This document shows, piece by piece, positions 1-6,744 of a stretch of 64,000 nucleotides of DNA. Made by a program: the position numbers and the translations under genes. Origin of the DNA: Myxococcus stipitatus. Its GTDB lineage: Bacteria > Myxococcota > Myxococcia > Myxococcales > Myxococcaceae. The stretch spans positions 930,001 through 994,000 of the forward strand of contig NZ_JAKCFI010000002.1 of the NCBI RefSeq assembly GCF_021412625.1, written 5' to 3'. The stretch's first letter is position 1. The number at the start of each line of letters is the position of its first letter. Under the pieces are notes generated by a model. That model saw nothing but the letters and a program-made list of their open reading frames with translations. It was not told the origin of the DNA and made no database searches.

Positions 1-1
1 G

Positions 2-1270
2 CCCCACCAGTACCTGGCCCTGCTGCGCTCGCCCTCGGGGGCCGCGGAGCTGGAGGCCCTCATCTCCGCGGTGGTGGTCAACAAGACGGACCTGTTCCGG
101 GACGAGGTGCAGCTGACGGCCTTCCGGGAGCACGTGCTCGCGCCGCTGATCGACCGGGTGGGGCGACCGCTGCGCGTGTGGAGCGCGGGGTGCTCCACCG
201 GGGAGGAGGTGGCCTCGCTGCTGGTGCTGCTGGCGGAGGCGGGCGCGGACCCGGCGAGCACGGTGCTGGGGACGGACATCTCCGAGGCGGCGTTGCGCAA
301 GGCGCGCGCCCTGTCCTTCGCGCCCGACCACGTGCGCCGCGTGCCCGCCGGACTGCGCGAACGCTACTTCGTGCCCCTGGGCCCGCGGCTGACGCTGGTG
401 CCGCCGCTGCGCGCGCGCGCCAGCTTCCAGGTGCACAACCTGATGGACACGCCCTATCCCCTGGCGACGGGCGCGGAGGGCTTCGACGTCATCTTCTGCC
501 GCAACGTGCTCATCTACTTCACCCAGGAGGCCTTCCAGCGGACGGTGGCGTCGCTGGCGGAGCGCCTCGTGCCGGGGGGATTGCTGGTGCTGTCCGCGTC
601 GGAGCCGCTGCTCCAGGTCCCTGCGGGCCTGCGCATCGTCCGCACGGAGACGGCGTTCTTCTACCAGCGCGTGGACGAGCCCCAAGCGCCGGAGGCGGGC
701 CTGACGGCGGGGGAGGTGCGAGCGCCGCCCGCGCGGCAGTCCGGCCGTTTCGCCTCCGTGGGAGGGCCAGTCCAGGAGCCCCCCGTCTCGCCGTCGTCCA
801 CCGCGCGTGACTCCGGTCGGTTCTCCCCCGTGGGCGTGCCCGGCGTGGGGGCCCCGGGAAACGACGAGACGGGCACGCACGGCCTGGAGCGCTTCGAGGT
901 GGAGGCGTCACCGGCCGACGCGAGGACGTCCTCCGACGCGGCCGCGTCGCCCGCCTTCGCGGAGGCGGACCTGCTGTTCGCCTGCGTCCTGGACGGCGCG
1001 GCCTCCGGGGCGTCGGACGAGGTGGCGGAGCGGGACCTCCGGCGCTGCCTGGCGTTGGACCCGGACCACGCCGCCGCGCGCTACCTGCTCGGGCTCCTGC
1101 TGGAGCAGTGCCGCCGCCCCTTCGAGGCCGTCGTCGAGTACCGCCGGGGCCTCCAGTCCCTGGAGGCGGGGCGCTCCCGCCCGGTGCCCTTCTTCCTCAA
1201 CCCGGTCCGCCTCCGGGTGGCCTGCGCCCATGCCGCCGGGCGCCTGGACGCCCTGGGGGGCACGCGCTGA
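2..1270 (+). CDS. CheR-family protein-glutamate methyltransferase with C-terminal TPR-like region (5' partial)
   Basis: The reading frame is open from base 2, so the true start lies before the window; the GTG at 71 is internal. The first residues (PHQYLALLRS, then VVNKTDLFRDE) match the end of the CheR N-terminal helical domain. The SAM-binding segment WSAGCSTGEEVASL and the motif FDVIFCRNVLIYF are typical of CheR methyltransferases, which use S-adenosylmethionine to methylate glutamates of chemoreceptors. After a linker rich in Pro, Ser and Gly, the last 90 or so residues (DLRRCLALDPDHAAARYLLGLLLEQ) look like tetratricopeptide repeats, a common CheR fusion in myxobacteria. It probably ends a chemosensory operon lying to the left; no other che gene is inside the window. 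Confidence 0.87.
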   Translation, partial: PHQYLALLRSPSGAAELEALISAVVVNKTDLFRDEVQLTAFREHVLAPLIDRVGRPLRVWSAGCSTGEEVASLLVLLAEAGADPASTVLGTDISEAALRKARALSFAPDHVRRVPAGLRERYFVPLGPRLTLVPPLRARASFQVHNLMDTPYPLATGAEGFDVIFCRNVLIYFTQEAFQRTVASLAERLVPGGLLVLSASEPLLQVPAGLRIVRTETAFFYQRVDEPQAPEAGLTAGEVRAPPARQSGRFASVGGPVQEPPVSPSSTARDSGRFSPVGVPGVGAPGNDETGTHGLERFEVEASPADARTSSDAAASPAFAEADLLFACVLDGAASGASDEVAERDLRRCLALDPDHAAARYLLGLLLEQCRRPFEAVVEYRRGLQSLEAGRSRPVPFFLNPVRLRVACAHAAGRLDALGGTR

Positions 1271-1354
1271 GGCGGGGCAGGCGGGCGGCCGGCGCCACCA
1301 GACGCGCGAGAAGTCCGGACGCGGCGGCCGGATTGGCCTTAAGATGCCCGCCCC

Positions 1355-2203
1355 ATGCGAAGGCTCGTCCTGCTCGCCCTGCTGGTCCTCCCAGGGTGCT
1401 TCTATCCCGCTGACCGTGGCCGCGCCCTCGAGGCGAAGGTCGACCGGCTCGGCGCCGACTCCGCGCAGATGCAGGCGGAGCTGAAGGAGGCGCGCGAACA
1501 GCTCGCCGCCACGTTGCCGAAGATCGACCAGAAGATCGGCGAGGTCACCAAGGCCCTGGATGGCCTGGACACCGCCTCGCGCCGCAAGGACGCGGACATC
1601 GGCATCCAGTTCCAGAAGACGGTCGAGGACCTGGCCCAGCTGCGGGGCCAGGTGGAGACCTACCTGCACAAAATCACCGAGCTGGAGACGGCGCTCGGGG
1701 CGCAGGACCAGAAGCTGCTGGCCCTCCAGGGCGCCGCGGCGGTGAAGGAGGCCGAGGCCAAGAAGAAGGCCGAGGAGCTCCAGCGCCCCGCCGACAAGAA
1801 CGAGTTCCTCGCGCTGGCCCGGGAGAAGGCCAAGGCGGGCGATGTGCTCGTGGCCCGCCAGCTGTTCGGCGAGTTCCTGAAGAAGTGGGCGAAGGATCCG
1901 CTGGTCGGCGAGGCCCACTACGGGCTGGGCGAGACGTACTTCAGCGAGTCCAAGTGCCGCGAGGCCCTCTTCGAGTACGGCAAGGTGGTGCAGGACCACC
2001 CGAAGTCCCCGGCCGCGCCGGACGCGTACCTGCGCTCCTCGGAGTGCTTCGCGCAGCTGAAGATGAAGGACGAGTCGCGCCTGGCGTTGGAGGAGCTCGT
2101 GAAGGGCTACCCCAAGTCCGCCGCCGCGAAGTCGGCCAAGGAGCGCATCGCGGAGCTGGACAAGGCGAAGGCGGCACCTCCCAAGAAGGGGGCCAGGAAA
2201 TGA
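1355..2203 (+). CDS. CpoB/YbgF-like periplasmic lipoprotein with coiled coil and TPRs
   Basis: 282 residues starting MRRLVLLALLVLPGC, a lipoprotein signal with lipobox LPGC (Cys15). Residues of about 20-135 form a charged heptad-rich coiled coil. The C-terminal half carries tetratricopeptide repeats (LVARQLFGEFLKKWAKDPLV, EAHYGLGETYF, and the repeated pattern HPKSPAAPDAYLRSSECFAQL). This is the architecture of the Tol-Pal accessory protein CpoB/YbgF, which coordinates outer-membrane constriction and peptidoglycan synthesis at division, but no tol or pal gene is adjacent, so the exact role is inferred. Its stop codon overlaps the start of the next gene (ATGA at 2200-2203), implying translational coupling with the selenoprotein-like phosphoesterase. 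Confidence 0.82.
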   Translation: MRRLVLLALLVLPGCFYPADRGRALEAKVDRLGADSAQMQAELKEAREQLAATLPKIDQKIGEVTKALDGLDTASRRKDADIGIQFQKTVEDLAQLRGQVETYLHKITELETALGAQDQKLLALQGAAAVKEAEAKKKAEELQRPADKNEFLALAREKAKAGDVLVARQLFGEFLKKWAKDPLVGEAHYGLGETYFSESKCREALFEYGKVVQDHPKSPAAPDAYLRSSECFAQLKMKDESRLALEELVKGYPKSAAAKSAKERIAELDKAKAAPPKKGARK

Positions 2204-3345
2204 GGAACCCGTCGTTGCGGCTCGCCGCGCTGGCGCTGCTGCTGTTGCCCCTGGTCGCGGGGGCGGCGCCCAAGAAGCTCGTGTTGCTCTTCACGGGAGA
2301 CAACGGGGGCGAAGTCGCCCCCTGTGGTTGAAGGCACAACCCGTCTGGCGGTCTGGCCAGACGAAAAGTCGCGATCGAGGCCGAACGCGCCAAGGGCGTG
2401 CCGGTCCTCGTGTTGGACGCGGGCAACGCGCTCTTCAAGAGCCGGGACAGCGGTGAGGCCCCGGATGCGCGCTCGCGGGCGGAGCTGTTGCTGGCGCAGA
2501 TGGACGCGCAGGGCACCACGGCCATGGCCGTGGGCGCGCGCGACCTCGTGCTCGGCGTGGACTTCCTGCGCAAGCAGACGAAGAAGTCGAAGATGAAGCT
2601 GTTGTCCGCCAACCTCGCGGACGCCCAGGGCAAGCTGCTGTTCCCCGCCTCGCTGGTGACGGAGGTGGGCGGCCTCAAGGTGGGCGTGGTGGGCCTGTCC
2701 CCCGCCACCCCGGGGCCGGTGCCCATGGAGCCCCAGGCGAAGGGCCGGGGCGCGGGCGTGACGATGCAGGGCCTGCCGCTCCAGCCGGCCGTCACCGCGG
2801 AGGTCAAGCGCCTGCGCGAGCAGTCCAAGGTGGACGTCGTCCTGCTGCTGGCGGCGGTGCCCTGGGTGGAGGTCTCGAAGCTGGCCGACGTCGTGGAGGG
2901 CGTGGACTTCGTCCTGCCGTCGCACGAGGGGCGGGGCACCGGCATCGCCCAGCGGCAGGGGCTCACCACCCTGCTGCCTCCGGGGGACCGGGGCCGGCAG
3001 CTGGCCCGGCTGGAGCTGTCCGTCGACGGCCCGGGCCGCTTCGTGGACAACTCCGAGCCGCTTCGGGCCAAGGAGAACGTGCGCCTGCTCGACACGACCC
3101 TGGCGAAGGCCCGCGAACGGCTCCAGGCGACCACCGAGCCGGCCGCGAAGAAGAACCTCACGGAGGCGATCGCCAGCCTGGAGGTCCGGCGGGCGAGCCT
3201 CCAGAAGACGGCGGGCGAGGGCGCAACGCCGTCCCCCCGGACGCATCTGTTGTCGTACATCCAGCTGGGCGAAGACGTACGGGCGGACCCGGTCGTCCAG
3301 AAGTTGGTGGAACGTATCGAGCCTCCCGGCTCGGCGGCCCACTAG
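2200..3345 (+). CDS. UshA/5'-nucleotidase-like metallophosphoesterase, apparent selenoprotein (in-frame UGA at codon 44)
   Basis: Read with the TGA at 2329-2331 as selenocysteine, this is one 381-residue frame starting at an ATG that overlaps the previous stop. A signal peptide (MRNPSLRLAALALLLLPLVAGAA) is followed by LLFTGDNGGEVAPCG, then U, then RHNPSGGLARRKVAIEAE. Secreted phosphoesterases related to 5'-nucleotidases usually carry PCGC followed by GGLARR, so the UGA falls where a Cys is normally found. The frame continues without a stop through LVLDAGNALF and VVGLSPATPG, features of the calcineurin-like fold, to a helical C-terminus. A SECIS-like hairpin lies directly after the UGA. A conventional gene caller would start at 2398 and lose the signal peptide and the redox motif. 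The Sec reading is inference from sequence; the substrate is unknown. Confidence 0.85.
2332..2363 (+). promoter_or_regulatory. Bacterial SECIS-like hairpin directing UGA to selenocysteine
   Basis: Ten bases after the UGA, 2342-2349 (CGTCTGGC) pairs perfectly with 2356-2363 (GCCAGACG), leaving a six-base loop GGTCTG at 2350-2355. The loop lies 19-24 bases downstream of the UGA, inside the window known for bacterial SECIS elements. The GGUCUG loop core is the one I recall from the E. coli fdhF SECIS, which binds SelB. An 8-bp perfect stem with this loop at this exact position is hard to explain by chance. Confidence 0.85.
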
Positions 3346-3366
3346 CCCGGGCTGAGCTTGTGCCCC

Positions 3367-3394
3367 GGCCGGCGCGCCGTTATAAGCGCCGGCC
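3367..3394 (+). terminator. Strong hairpin between the phosphoesterase and rpmE
   Basis: A 9-bp perfect inverted repeat (GGCCGGCGC at 3367-3375 and GCGCCGGCC at 3386-3394) with a ten-base loop ending in TATAA. It sits 22 bases after the phosphoesterase stop and 60 bases before rpmE. No U-tract follows, so it could be a terminator or part of the rpmE leader. Confidence 0.5.
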
Positions 3395-3454
3395 ACCACA
3401 GTGCCGGACCTCCCTCCCGTGGGCGGGTGGGGGCAAGGCACCCAGGAGAGCGTC

Positions 3455-3724
3455 ATGAAGCCTGAAGTGCACCCCGTGTATCCGCCGGCCCGCATCACCT
3501 GCGCCTGCGGCAACATCGTCGAGACCCACTCCACCCGCGGCTCGTTCTCGGTGGAAATCTGCTCGAACTGCCACCCCTTCTTCACGGGCAAGTACAAGCT
3601 CGTGGACACCGCGGGTCGCATCGACCGCTTCCGCAAGAAGTACGCCGCGCAGCCGGCGAAGGACGCCGCTCCGGCCGAGGGCGCTGCCCCCGCCGCCAAG
3701 GGTGGCAAGAAGGCCAAGGCCTGA
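3455..3724 (+). CDS. rpmE: 50S ribosomal protein L31 (zinc-binding type)
   Basis: 89 residues starting [11 protein letters not shown], the usual L31 beginning; the ATG at 3455 is preceded by AGGAGAG. The zinc ligands expected in the C-plus form are all present: Cys16 and Cys18 (CACG) and Cys36 and Cys39 (CSNC). The signature [20 protein letters not shown] follows. After the L31 core, the last 20 or so residues are an Ala/Pro/Lys-rich tail ([19 protein letters not shown]) of the kind often seen on myxobacterial ribosomal proteins. It belongs to the large ribosomal subunit and appears to be transcribed alone. Confidence 0.97.
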   Translation: MKPEVHPVYPPARITCACGNIVETHSTRGSFSVEICSNCHPFFTGKYKLVDTAGRIDRFRKKYAAQPAKDAAPAEGAAPAAKGGKKAKA

Positions 3725-3840
3725 TTCGGCCGCCGCCGCTTCACATCCACTGAAGCAGCACCGACGAGCAGGGTGACGCAGGGCCTCCACCAGAGGCGCT
3801 GCCGCCCTGCTCGCGGCGCTTCTACGGCCTGAAGCGCTCG

Positions 3841-3894
3841 TCAAGTTTCAGGGTGCTACAGGCCAGAAATTAGACGTAGCACTGAAGTGGCCTG
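3841..3894 (+). promoter_or_regulatory. Interleaved inverted repeats upstream of the DNA methyltransferase
   Basis: GTGCTAC (3853-3859) pairs with GTAGCAC (3876-3882), and TTCA/TGAA just outside extend that stem past a two-base bulge. A second pair, AGGCCA (3860-3865) with TGGCCT (3888-3893), interlocks with the first. The two stems could form alternative hairpins or an H-type pseudoknot. They lie 45 bases before the methyltransferase start, where a leader control element or protein operator would be expected. Confidence 0.4.
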
Positions 3895-3937
3895 ACATTC
3901 CGCCGCGTCCCACGACGAAGAGTCCGACGGAGGCGAG

Positions 3938-4819
3938 ATGTTCGCGGAAGCTGCTGCCCCAAACCTGAAGGTTGTCCGGCGCTCCCTCAACGAGAGCGTG
4001 CACGCGAAGGGTGACGCCTGGACGCTCCTGCGCGGGGACAGCCTGGAGCTGCTGCAGCAGTTCGAGCCCCAGACGTTCGACATGATTTTCGCGGACCCGC
4101 CGTACTTCCTGTCCAACGGCGGCACCACCTGCAAGGGTGGCAAGCGCGTGTCCGTGCAGAAGGGCAACTGGGACGTGTCGCGCGGGGTGGAGGAGGACCA
4201 CGCGTTCACCACCGCGTGGCTCGCCACCTGCCAGCGGCTGCTCAAGCCCACCGGCACCCTCTGGGTGAGCGGCACCCAGCACGTCATCTTCAACGCCGGC
4301 TTCGCCATGCAGAAGCTGGGCTACAAGCTGCTCAACACCGTCACCTGGTTCAAGCCCAACGCCAGCCCCAACCTGGCGTGCCGCTACTTCACCCACTCGA
4401 CGGAGCTGCTCATCTGGGCCTCCCCGAAGTCGGGCGGCAAGCTCCAGCACGTCTTCAACTACTCGAAGATGAAGGCGGACAACGGCGGCAAGCAGATGCG
4501 CGACGCGTGGGTGCTGCCGCCCTCCGGCGACGCGGAGGTCACCGCGGACGGCGAGGGCCGGCTGTGGACGCTCACCGTCCCGCGCGGCGGCGAGGAGAAG
4601 GCCTTCGGCAGCCACCCCACGCAGAAGCCCGTGGCCCTGCTCGAGCGCATCATCGAGGCGAGCACCCCCGAGGACGCGCTCGTGCTCGACCCCTTCAACG
4701 GCAGCGGCACCACCGGCGTCGCCGCCCTCAAGCTGGGCCGCCGCTACGTGGGCATCGACCTGGACGCGAAGTACCTGGACCTCGCGCAGAAGCGCCTCGC
4801 CGCGGCGTCCGCGAAGTAG
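3938..4819 (+). CDS. Beta-class DNA (adenine-N6 or cytosine-N4) methyltransferase, solitary
   Basis: 293 residues; start ATG at 3938 has GGAGG eight bases upstream. The catalytic motif DPPY is at residues 53-56 (FADPPYFLSNGG) and the SAM-binding motif FNGSGTTG lies near residue 252. Catalytic motif before SAM motif is the order of the beta class, which includes HinfI- and CcrM-type enzymes. The segment SHPTQKPVALLERII before the SAM motif is also typical. No restriction endonuclease gene is adjacent, so it looks like an orphan enzyme acting in regulation or replication. The target sequence cannot be read from the protein. Interleaved inverted repeats precede it. Confidence 0.9.
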   Translation: MFAEAAAPNLKVVRRSLNESVHAKGDAWTLLRGDSLELLQQFEPQTFDMIFADPPYFLSNGGTTCKGGKRVSVQKGNWDVSRGVEEDHAFTTAWLATCQRLLKPTGTLWVSGTQHVIFNAGFAMQKLGYKLLNTVTWFKPNASPNLACRYFTHSTELLIWASPKSGGKLQHVFNYSKMKADNGGKQMRDAWVLPPSGDAEVTADGEGRLWTLTVPRGGEEKAFGSHPTQKPVALLERIIEASTPEDALVLDPFNGSGTTGVAALKLGRRYVGIDLDAKYLDLAQKRLAAASAK

Positions 4820-4842
4820 GCCCCGGCGCGTCCCCCGGGGCC
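4819..4842. terminator. Bidirectional terminator hairpin between convergent genes
   Basis: GGCCCCGG (4819-4826) pairs with CCGGGGCC (4835-4842) in the 39-base gap between the convergent methyltransferase and aminopeptidase genes. The position suggests it serves both. Confidence 0.55.
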
Positions 4843-4858
4843 CCCGTCACGGGCGGCC

Positions 4859-6613
4859 TCAGGCGCGCGACAGGATGAGCTCCACGCCCTGCCGGGCGAT
4901 GGGGTGGTAGCGCTCCCCGTACTTCTTGAACAGCGAGCGCGCCAGCGCGCGGTGCTCGCGGGACGAGGCGAGCACCCCATACAGCGGCTTGAGGTACTTC
5001 ATCCGGCCCACCTCGCCGAGGAAGGCCTCGGCGCGGCCCACCGCCGGCTCCCAGCCCGCGCGCAGCGCCGCCACCAGCCACGCCACCAGCACCTCCGAGT
5101 TGCGGCTCTTCGTGAGGCCGAAGCGCTCGTCCAGCCGCCGGAACACGTCCCGGGGCGTGTCCTGGGGCATCCACTCCAGGAACAGCTGCCACTCCGCGGG
5201 CGTCCAGTCCTTCACCGCGTCCTCGGACGGCACGGTACCGCGCAGCCCGAGCAACGCCTCCAGGCGGCTGGAGCGGGGGGCGGGCGCCCCCGGCGGGATT
5301 CCCGGCCGGTTGAGGTACGCGTCCGCATCCACCTTCGCCAGCACCCCGGGCAGCTCGCGCTCGGTGAAGACGATGAACTCCTCGGTGGTGAGCGCGCGGA
5401 AGCGGTACGTCGCCAGGTAGCGGCGCAGGAAGCCGTCGAAGGCCTCGCGCCCCACCGCGTCCTCCATGGCCCGCAGCAGCAGGTAGCCCTTCTCGTACGG
5501 AATCTGGGAGAAGGCCTCGTCCGGGTCCACGCCCGCCAGGTGCGTGCGCAGCGCGGTGAGGTAGGGGTGCTCGCGGAAGTGGTGCAGCGCCTCCTCCAGC
5601 GCCCGCCGCCCCAGCGCCGCGTGCAGCGCCGCGACCTCCGGCCCCGCCAGCGCCTCGAGGATGCGCCGCTCGGCGAACACGGTGAAGCCCTCGTTGAGCC
5701 AGAAGTGCTCCGCGGACGCGTTCGTCACCAGGTTGCCCGTCCACGAGTGCGCCAGCTCGTGCGCCACCACGTTCACCAGGCTCTTGTCCCCGGCGATGAG
5801 CGTGGGCGTCAGGAACGTCAGCCGCGGGTTCTCCATGCCCCCGTAGGGGAAGGACGGCGGCATGGTGAGCAGGTCGAACCGCTCCCAGTCGTACGGGCCG
5901 AACAGCGACTCGGCCGCGCGCAGCATGTCGTCCACGCCGGAGAACTCCTCCGCCGCGTCCTCCAGCAGCTCCGGCTCCGCCCACACCCGCGAGCGCGGCC
6001 CCAGCTCCTTGGGCGCCAGGCTCCCCACCGCGAAGGCCAGCAGGTACGGGGGCACCGGCTGCGGCATCTCGTAGTGCTCCTCCGCCTCCACCCCGTGCTC
6101 CTCGCGCCGCACGAAGCTGGCCGCCATGACGGCCTTGAGCGCCTTGGGCACCCGCAGCGCCGCCCGGTAGCGGATGCGGATGCGCGGCGTGTCCTGCAGC
6201 GGCACCACGCTTCGCGCGTGGATGGCCTGGCATTGGCTGTAGAGGAACGGGTGCTGCCCTCCCGCCGTCTGCGAGGGCGTGAGCCACTGGAGCGCGCTCG
6301 CATCCGGCGCCGTGCGGTAGCGCACCGTCAGCTGCCTCAGCCCCGACGGCAGCTCCACGCGCAATCGACTTCCAAGAATCGGTTCAGGAGGCGCAAGGAT
6401 GTAGGGCAAGGGACGACCACTGCCGTCCGTCACCCCCAGAATCTCCAAATCCCGGGTATCCAGGTCGAGGGGACCGGCGGAGGCTTCCTTGAGCGTCAGG
6501 GTCGCTTCCGCGTGAAGGCGGCGCGTCCGGAAATCGACGCGGGCCTTCCAGTCCAGGGTTTCCGTCTCCGGCTGCGTGCTGTCGTTGTACGAGTGCGGGT
6601 CGAGGCGAGCCAT
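4859..6613 (-). CDS. M1-family zinc aminopeptidase (leukotriene A4 hydrolase-like)
   Basis: 584 residues from the ATG at 6613 (MARLDPHSYN); the frame is open for 44 more codons upstream, but those codons do not look like protein. Gluzincin hallmarks are in order: the substrate-binding loop GGMEN at 258-262, then HELAH at 285-289 and Glu308 (LNEGF), which form HEXXH-X18-E. The Arg-rich C-terminal helical half (LARSLFKKYGERYHPIARQ) resembles the C-terminal domain of LTA4 hydrolase-type aminopeptidases. It should remove N-terminal residues from peptides. No signal peptide is visible, so a cytoplasmic location is likely. It is divergent from the beta-oxidation operon. Confidence 0.93.
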   Translation of the reverse strand: MARLDPHSYNDSTQPETETLDWKARVDFRTRRLHAEATLTLKEASAGPLDLDTRDLEILGVTDGSGRPLPYILAPPEPILGSRLRVELPSGLRQLTVRYRTAPDASALQWLTPSQTAGGQHPFLYSQCQAIHARSVVPLQDTPRIRIRYRAALRVPKALKAVMAASFVRREEHGVEAEEHYEMPQPVPPYLLAFAVGSLAPKELGPRSRVWAEPELLEDAAEEFSGVDDMLRAAESLFGPYDWERFDLLTMPPSFPYGGMENPRLTFLTPTLIAGDKSLVNVVAHELAHSWTGNLVTNASAEHFWLNEGFTVFAERRILEALAGPEVAALHAALGRRALEEALHHFREHPYLTALRTHLAGVDPDEAFSQIPYEKGYLLLRAMEDAVGREAFDGFLRRYLATYRFRALTTEEFIVFTERELPGVLAKVDADAYLNRPGIPPGAPAPRSSRLEALLGLRGTVPSEDAVKDWTPAEWQLFLEWMPQDTPRDVFRRLDERFGLTKSRNSEVLVAWLVAALRAGWEPAVGRAEAFLGEVGRMKYLKPLYGVLASSREHRALARSLFKKYGERYHPIARQGVELILSRA

Positions 6614-6674
6614 GGAGGCCCGGTTTGTAGTCGGTGTGACGACCCCGTGGCGAGCACGACGACCCGCCGAACAG

Positions 6675-6702
6675 ATTGACTTTCGGGTCAATCGCCTACA
6701 TT
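6675..6702 (+). promoter_or_regulatory. Candidate promoter/operator of the beta-oxidation operon
   Basis: ATTGAC (6675-6680) and GTCAAT (6687-6692) form a perfect inverted repeat with a six-base spacer. The first arm contains a TTGACT -35-like hexamer; TACATT (6697-6702) could be a weak -10 with a short 15-base spacer. It lies 43 bases before the FadN-like start. A TetR-family (FadR-like) repressor overlapping the promoter would be the usual arrangement. Confidence 0.4.
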
Positions 6703-6744
6703 TGTGCAGTCCCCTCCTTCCCACAAGCAAGGGAGCCTTTTCCA

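Noticed and set aside
2398..3345. A separate 315-codon gene starting at the ATG-like codon 2398
   Set aside because: It lacks a signal peptide and ribosome site, shares the frame with the upstream segment, and the SECIS hairpin and PCG-U motif explain the break better than two genes or a pseudogene.
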